A stretch of 64,000 bases of DNA from Hypsibius dujardini (taxonomy: Eukaryota; Tardigrada; Eutardigrada; Parachela; Hypsibiidae), in contig LRSR01000366.1 of NCBI GenBank assembly GCA_001579985.1, forward strand, positions 44,249-108,248, given 5' to 3'. Of the stretch, positions 58,589 through 64,000 are shown piece by piece (the stretch's first letter is position 1; each line of letters starts with the position of its first letter). Position numbers and translations under genes: made by a program. Under the pieces are notes generated by a model. It did not search any database. It saw nothing but the letters and a program-made list of their open reading frames with translations, and was not told where the DNA came from.

Positions 58589-59485
58589 GACAGAAGGTAC
58601 GCTTTGACCCATCCGCGCAAACGAGGATAATCTTTTCATGGGACTTTTATAAAATATTGGCGAACTGTGCTTGTATGTCTAGGATACGTTAGACGATTGT
58701 ACGTTTTGTTTGACTGTCTGATTCACTTTCTTTCGCTAAAGTGATGTCTGTGCTTTTCTCCTGCCTGGATGTCTGAGTCCTTTTTTCTTAATCTCTGATC
58801 CCCGGTCTTGACTACATGATGTATCAGTCTCTCCTGACTGAATGTCTGAGTCTTGCCTAGTCCTTGATGAACGAATCTTTCTACAGAAGAATGTACTCTC
58901 CGATTGTTTGAATGTCTGTCTATTGCATAACTATCTGAATATTTGACTGATTGAACATATAGCCCTTATATCGTGCCGCGGTTCGAGTCTCTCATTTGCC
59001 CGAATTATATCTGGCTCTTTCGCTCGTCTTACTTTTGAACTGCCTCCTCTTGAAGCTCCATCGTTCGAGTGTCTTCCGCTGATGTCAGTATCTATTTGTT
59101 AACTGCATTTCCTGAATTTCTAGCTGTAGACGTGCATGGTATATATGTAAAACGAGAGTTTAGACATTTGCTTGACTGATCGTTGCACCGACATGTGGGG
59201 CAGTTACAAGGCAAATGCGCAAGATTCTGCTTCCAGTGGATATTTCTTGGGTCTTTCGAAAAAACAATCATGACCAACTAGGGCTATCATTCCTGAGGTT
59301 ATACCAAGGTAAAGGTAGCTAATGGGAGACAAGGAACTGCAGAATACGCTGCCCCACTCGATCAGTCAAGTATTGCGACCACATTCCTACTTAGGCCCAT
59401 GAAGCATACCGTAGTGCGTATGTAGATGGTACTAGTAGGAGGGGCATAGGCACACGCCAAGTCTGATTATTGATTCGAGCTAGTT

Positions 59486-59586
59486 ACACATGTGGCAGCA
59501 ATTTTGTCTGGACCGAGTTCGAGCCACCTAATTTTGCTGGCGCCGTGGTTCGAACTCGGTCCGGACAAAACTGCTGCCACATGTGT
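59486..59586. repeat. Near-perfect 42-bp hairpin (foldback element or small-RNA precursor)
   Basis: The left arm 59486-59527 (ACACATGTGGCAGCAATTTT ... GAGCCAC) pairs with the right arm 59545-59586 (GTGGTTCGAACTCGGTCCGG ... ATGTGT) at 39 of 42 positions, two of the other three being G-U wobbles. The loop is 17 nt. A diverged relative lies at 56673-56788. Confidence 0.85.
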
Positions 59587-59848
59587 GTTTGAACACTACT
59601 GCATACGTGTAAACTATATGTACGTACGAGGTACCAGAGAATTTTTAGCTGGTCGCACATCCTGCACCAGGCGTGCATTCCTTACCACAATCTTACTCGC
59701 ATCATCTAGCGAGCCATCACATAGTTTTTCTGCATACTGCACAGTGCACACACACAGACATTCTGATGATGACGTGAGTGTGACAGGATAGCTCTCGTAA
59801 ACTGGCCGTATTGGGTGGATGTGAGTGCGAACACACAGACAGGTTTGC

Positions 59849-60255
59849 GGCATAAACTACAAACCCCCTCCCTTTTTGTGCCCTCCCCTTTTCTATTTTC
59901 CGATGTTGACCGAAGTTCTGTAACTTGATAAAATGCGGACTGATTTTTGTAGAATTCTTATTATTTCCTCATCACAAAAAAGTTCAAACCCTAAATACTG
60001 GACAGAGCGAGTGCGGAGTGAAAAACCAGAACGCCCACTTTTATCTTCAGTCCCATTGTTATGGCCACACCATTTGTTCGACCAATGTCCAAATCTCGGA
60101 GTTTTCACAGTAAACAATTGAGAAACAGTTGGGCTTTCCGAAATTATTATTATTAAAGTTTGTCATTATGGCTCAAAGGGATCTTGGTCAGCACACTTGT
60201 AAAAACAACTGGGGACAAAACGTGAAAGAGAAGGGGGCTTGTGTGGCCTAAGCTC
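59849..60255 (+). mobile_element. MITE family A, copy 4
   Basis: It starts GGCATAAACTACAAACCCCC and ends GGCTTGTGTGGCCTAAGCTC. It shares GATGTTGACCGAAGTTCTGT, TTGATAAAATGCGGACTGAT and ATGGCTCAAAGGGATCTTGG with copy 3. Confidence 0.65.
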
Positions 60256-63200
60256 AGGTTTGCCTAGACGACGGAATATATGTACTGTTATTCTGATTTT
60301 TGTTGGAGGGGGAGGGGTTGAAAGAGAGGGGGCAGTCTCGCTTCTAAGGAAGACCCTCGGATAGGGTTTGCTTCCCTCTTGAGTCTTGACCGGAAATGTA
60401 TTAAGAGGTACCAGCTACTAATCCCACATGTACTGCATAACACGGCAGCAGCTAAAGTAGCTTTTTCAGATGCCATAATCAAGAATGCTAGCCGCGGTCC
60501 TTGGATTTTCTTTTCACACAGCTAATTCAGGAAGCGGCACTTCTTGGCCCAACAGGTGAACGCTCTGGAAGCTTTGCTGTTTCGCTCATATTCGTGTTGT
60601 CAGCCTCTGAATTTCTTCTCAATCAGCTTACCGCACAGAGAATAGGGGTTCAAGATCAAGCCAGGCACGACGAGAGGAGTATGTTGTATGAGAGTAAACA
60701 TGTAGTATGTACTGCAGTCATATGCCTTAACCGCTGGTTACCGTGATGTTTCCTCAACACTTTTGGCCAAATTTCACTTTTTAGCTCCGCGTACAAAACT
60801 GTAATTTTTCACCTGCACAAGGTGTAAGTATTTGGAAGAATATAGACTACAGCGTGCATAGGCAATTTACAGCGTGTTATTGAGGACTGCTGAAGTTCGT
60901 GCGGAGGGGGGGGGGATACAGTAACAAAAGTATCCCTCAAGACCGCAATTTTAAGGAAAAGCATTCACTTTCTGAACAAAAGAGCCGCGCAATTGTGAGA
61001 GGTTTGAGGCCATTTTAAGAACGATTTGAAAACAGGACAACTGTAAAACGTTTGTCCACAACGAACTATGGGATGAACAGATGGTACGGTATAGATGTAT
61101 ACTGCAATTGAGAACAAAAAGTCATCCAGGCATGAAGTATCATTCGAAAAGCTCTTTCCTATATTTGAAAAGTTGATTTCTGGACAACCGTGCAAAAAAA
61201 TTATCACACGACACTTAAGCCCACCCCACGCGAATGTGTCAAATATGAGTGTCAGGAAGCTCAAAGACGTGTGTGCTGCTGGAAGGGAATGTGCACGGGA
61301 AGAGATTCGAACGGGATAAAACACCAAAATACCGTACACCAACATCATCATGAAGCCAGAGCTTCAAAGTCTACGTCCGCATCTTCCCGTCGTATGCGGC
61401 GGACTGTTTAATTCGCATCCCGTCTAACACGAGCATACAGTTGCTTGTAGACCCAATGTACAACCGATTGGTACTAGTGTCGCGCAGCAGATGGAGCATG
61501 AGGAGAGTTTGACACCCCCATCACACACACACACACATGTACGCTCGAAGCTCGCCTTGATCTCGCCCATTCAGATTTTTGTCGGCCCTTTCTCCGCACA
61601 CTCCCGCTCTCTCCGTGTATGTATAGACTCCCGACGGGGCCGTCGAGTTTCCCAGCAGACAGACAGAGGGTCCGCTCCATACTCCTGCAATCGCTTGTAT
61701 CTCGGAGTGAGTGAGGGAGGGAGGGAGGGAGGGAGGGGGAACTCACGAAACAGGGGCAGAAACTCTGTCTCTCTCGCTCCCTTCCTTCCTGGCTTTTTCC
61801 ATCCCTGTCTCCCGCGCACACTCCTTATCCCGGGGAATGTGTGGTCATATAGTCGGTCGATGCTGCCCGTCTGTCTGCCTGCTTCTATGCCTGTCTCATC
61901 ACGCATACACACACACACAGAAACACAGCGAGGGATGGGTCGAACGGCAAGAAGAGAAAAAAAACCCGCTGAAGCAGCACAAGTTCCCCCCAATGTAGTC
62001 TCCTATGCACACCAGGCACCGCATGCAGATACACGCACCAACCGCCAACCAATGCGCAAACATACAGTACACACACAAGGTACCCCCTCCACCAGCACCC
62101 ACGCCTTATGAAACGAGAATATCCCACTTTGGCATCTTAATTTTTTCACCCTATACCTCTCTTTCTTTGCGCCCTTATTATCCCTCATCTCGATGTGGAG
62201 ACAATTACTTCGCTGTGATTGCTGCCTGCAGCGCTGTATTTGGTACTACCTTTGTTAGGTATAGTGCAGTAGATTTCCTTCCTTCCTGGGACTCTTGATA
62301 TCGTTCGTGTGTGGTCTTCGTGTGGCGCATATCTTGCAGTGGACCATTTTTTTGAGTACCCTCTGCTCCCGATCAATCTTCGACTACACACACACACACA
62401 CGACATCTATATACCACCAAGAGCTGCGTGCCAACACGTTAACGTTGAACCTTTGGATATGCCCGAAACTTTGCTGCTGCTGTTCATCACCTCTCGCCAT
62501 TGGCAAAATTATGTCCTTCCTCTAACCCTGCAGATTTGATGGCTTAACCCCGCATTCGCATACCCCCCATCTCTCAAGGAGAATATCATCATCCTCGTAT
62601 AAATATACTGACAGGAGTTTACTACACTGCGGTTTCAATCTTCCTTCAAAATTCCGTACCATGACTTCGTAAAGTTTACCAACAACGTTAAAGTAAGCGC
62701 GCAAATGCACACAAAACGGCGGGAAAGTTTAGCAACAGTGACCAGTGTGCATATATTGGTATACATATATATCGTTAGAGCTTGATTGGGTACCGCGTGT
62801 ATCGGATCATCATAGACCAAGTGTTTTTTATTTGGATGTAGAATGAATTTTCCCTTTTCTCTCTCTCGCTCTCGCTCTCGGGCCGGATGCAGATGGGCCT
62901 CCGTTGATCGATTGAGGGAGAGAGAGAGTATATTATAGTGTGCGTATAATGAATCGATCCATTCTCCCAGAAAGTGTTCGGGATCACTGGGTGGTGTGTG
63001 TCTGTGCGTCCATGTACGATTTGATTGATATACTGCACGTCTTGATTCGTGGTTATTTTGTGTAATCGCGGTGTTTGTATGGAACGAAATATAAGCTTGT
63101 GTTGTAAAAAGTAGGCAAAGTCAAAACTGAAGTAAACTGGAACAGTTAAATGAGGACAAAACTAACATAAGCCTTAAAGTATACAGCAAAACTCTCCATG

Positions 63201-63299
63201 GCCAAACTTTCATTCCGAATACTGCGCCCAAGGTAACAGCTAGATTGTGAAAAGAACTACTTTCGTTTTTTTTGTCGAGTCGAGGTGAACAAGTGACGT

Positions 63300-63605
63300 C
63301 TGGAGATTTTCATGAGCTGTTATCGCAATTTATTGCGCTGACGCAATGGTTTTAAGTTAAAATCCTTAAAATTGCGGTATCGCAACGAAATTAAGTCAAA
63401 ATTGCGTATCGATCGCAACCAAAGATTTCAGGGTTTTATTGGTTGGCAAGAGAAACAATTGCCCTAGCTAGCGCAGTTAATGTTTTATTTTTCTTAAAAT
63501 TGCGCATTGCAATAAAAATAGTTAGTTGATTTTGGTAGTGTTTGAAAGGAAAAAATTGCGTTAGTGCAACCGTTTTTATAATGAAACGTTTAAAGATTAC
63601 GCAGC
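63300..63605 (+). repeat. AATTGCG-rich AT element
   Basis: The words AATTGCG, ATCGCAA and GCGCAATT recur more than ten times in about 300 bp on both strands (for example TTATCGCAATTTATTGCGCT and TTAAAATTGCGCATTGCAAT). The block is otherwise AT-rich and non-coding. Confidence 0.5.
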
Positions 63606-64000
63606 CGTTGCGCTACCCTATTGTGACGCCTCTGGGGTAAACTGCCGTAGTACGGAGCTAAAGCCCGAGTTTCGTTTTTGAATAGGTAATTGGCTCGATC
63701 TAAAAATCTGAAAAGGCGAAAATATTCGCTTAAAACGCTAACAGGACCGAACTACCGTAGAGAATGATACATTCTCGTCTGGGTCGAAGATCTGTAACAG
63801 AGTCATGATGGTTTGTCTTGTCTTCGCTTGATTTATTGACGGGTGTGTTACTATATTCTGCTGTCACTGCTGTGTTTGCGAACCGAGCGTTCTCTGCCTC
63901 CTAGTTTCCAGCCATTTTCCTTTTTCTCCCCCCCCCTTTGCGTCATCCTCCCCCAGCCCAAAATTAGGTCCTACGCAGAGCGTTTTACACACACTCGGCC

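Larger units (their letters stand above)
58600..64000 (+). other. Right-hand region, no confirmed gene
   Basis: I see degenerate CTGAATGTCTGA words (58690-58960), the hairpin at 59486-59586, a family-A MITE (59849-60255), (GGGA)n at 61712-61737, CA tracts at 61520-62400, and an AATTGCG-rich block (63300-63605). CT-rich, moderately GC-rich sequence at 61480-62110 could be promoter-like. No coding exon is supported. Confidence 0.4.

Noticed and set aside
58970-59010. tRNA-like B box GGTTCGAGTCT
   Set aside because: The flanking bases do not form a T stem, and no A box or acceptor stem could be found upstream.
61491-62111. 206-codon plus-strand frame with overlapping minus-strand frames
   Set aside because: The frame is driven by CA, GGGA and CT simple repeats, with no splice context or recognisable domain.

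Overview
The window is nuclear DNA from a small invertebrate animal. Every confident gene is split by GT-AG introns whose phases I could match exon by exon. The content is metazoan: a rhodopsin-type GPCR, an SLC1 glutamate transporter, an SLC25A34/35-type carrier, a USP19-like deubiquitinase with a MYND finger, and a MAM/LDLa/trypsin protease. These sit beside a LEA-like protein and three families better known from microbes or plants (spherulin-4-like, DUF1349-like, isopenicillin-N-synthase-like 2OG oxygenase). That mixture suggests a tardigrade or another desiccation-tolerant micro-animal. The assignment is inference; no rRNA or mitochondrial marker is present to settle it.

Layout. 1-2084: no intact gene, one transposase-like relic. 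2085-3823 (-): LEA-like protein with a signal peptide and a KDEL-type tail. 4904-7172 (-): secreted spherulin-4-like protein, two exons with a MITE in the intron. 7173-10480: intergenic, with MITEs. 10481-12306 (-): GPCR, two exons. 14995-19596 (-): SLC1 transporter, 13 exons. 21633-22639 (+): DUF1349-like, probably GPI-anchored protein with a TATA box, bracketed by a direct repeat of about 450 bp. 23690-25371 (-): mitochondrial carrier, 7 exons. 26345-28271 (+): GATA-type zinc-finger protein, 6 exons. 29501-36340 (+): USP19-like protease, 14 exons. 37458-39853 (-): 2OG-Fe(II) oxygenase, 6 exons. 40722-45523 (-): MAM-MAM-LDLa-trypsin protease, 11 exons. 45524-64000: gene-poor and repeat-rich, with three small plus-strand candidate coding exons (51827-51943, 55505-55594, 58509-58588) that probably start a gene continuing beyond the right edge.

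There is no operon logic. Adjacent genes are divergent (SLC1/DUF1349-like, SLC25/GATA) or convergent (USP19/2OG oxygenase). Several products share a secretory or stress theme: an ER-lumen LEA-like protein, secreted spherulin-4-like and DUF1349-like proteins, and a secreted protease. USP19-like and GATA proteins carry SUMO-consensus lysines. A functional link is inference only.

The non-coding DNA holds at least four families of short inverted-repeat elements, one nested inside another, several minisatellites, and many (CAGA)n/(TCTG)n tracts lying mostly in introns. All exon coordinates were derived by hand from splice consensus, reading frame and family conservation; no search or transcript was available.
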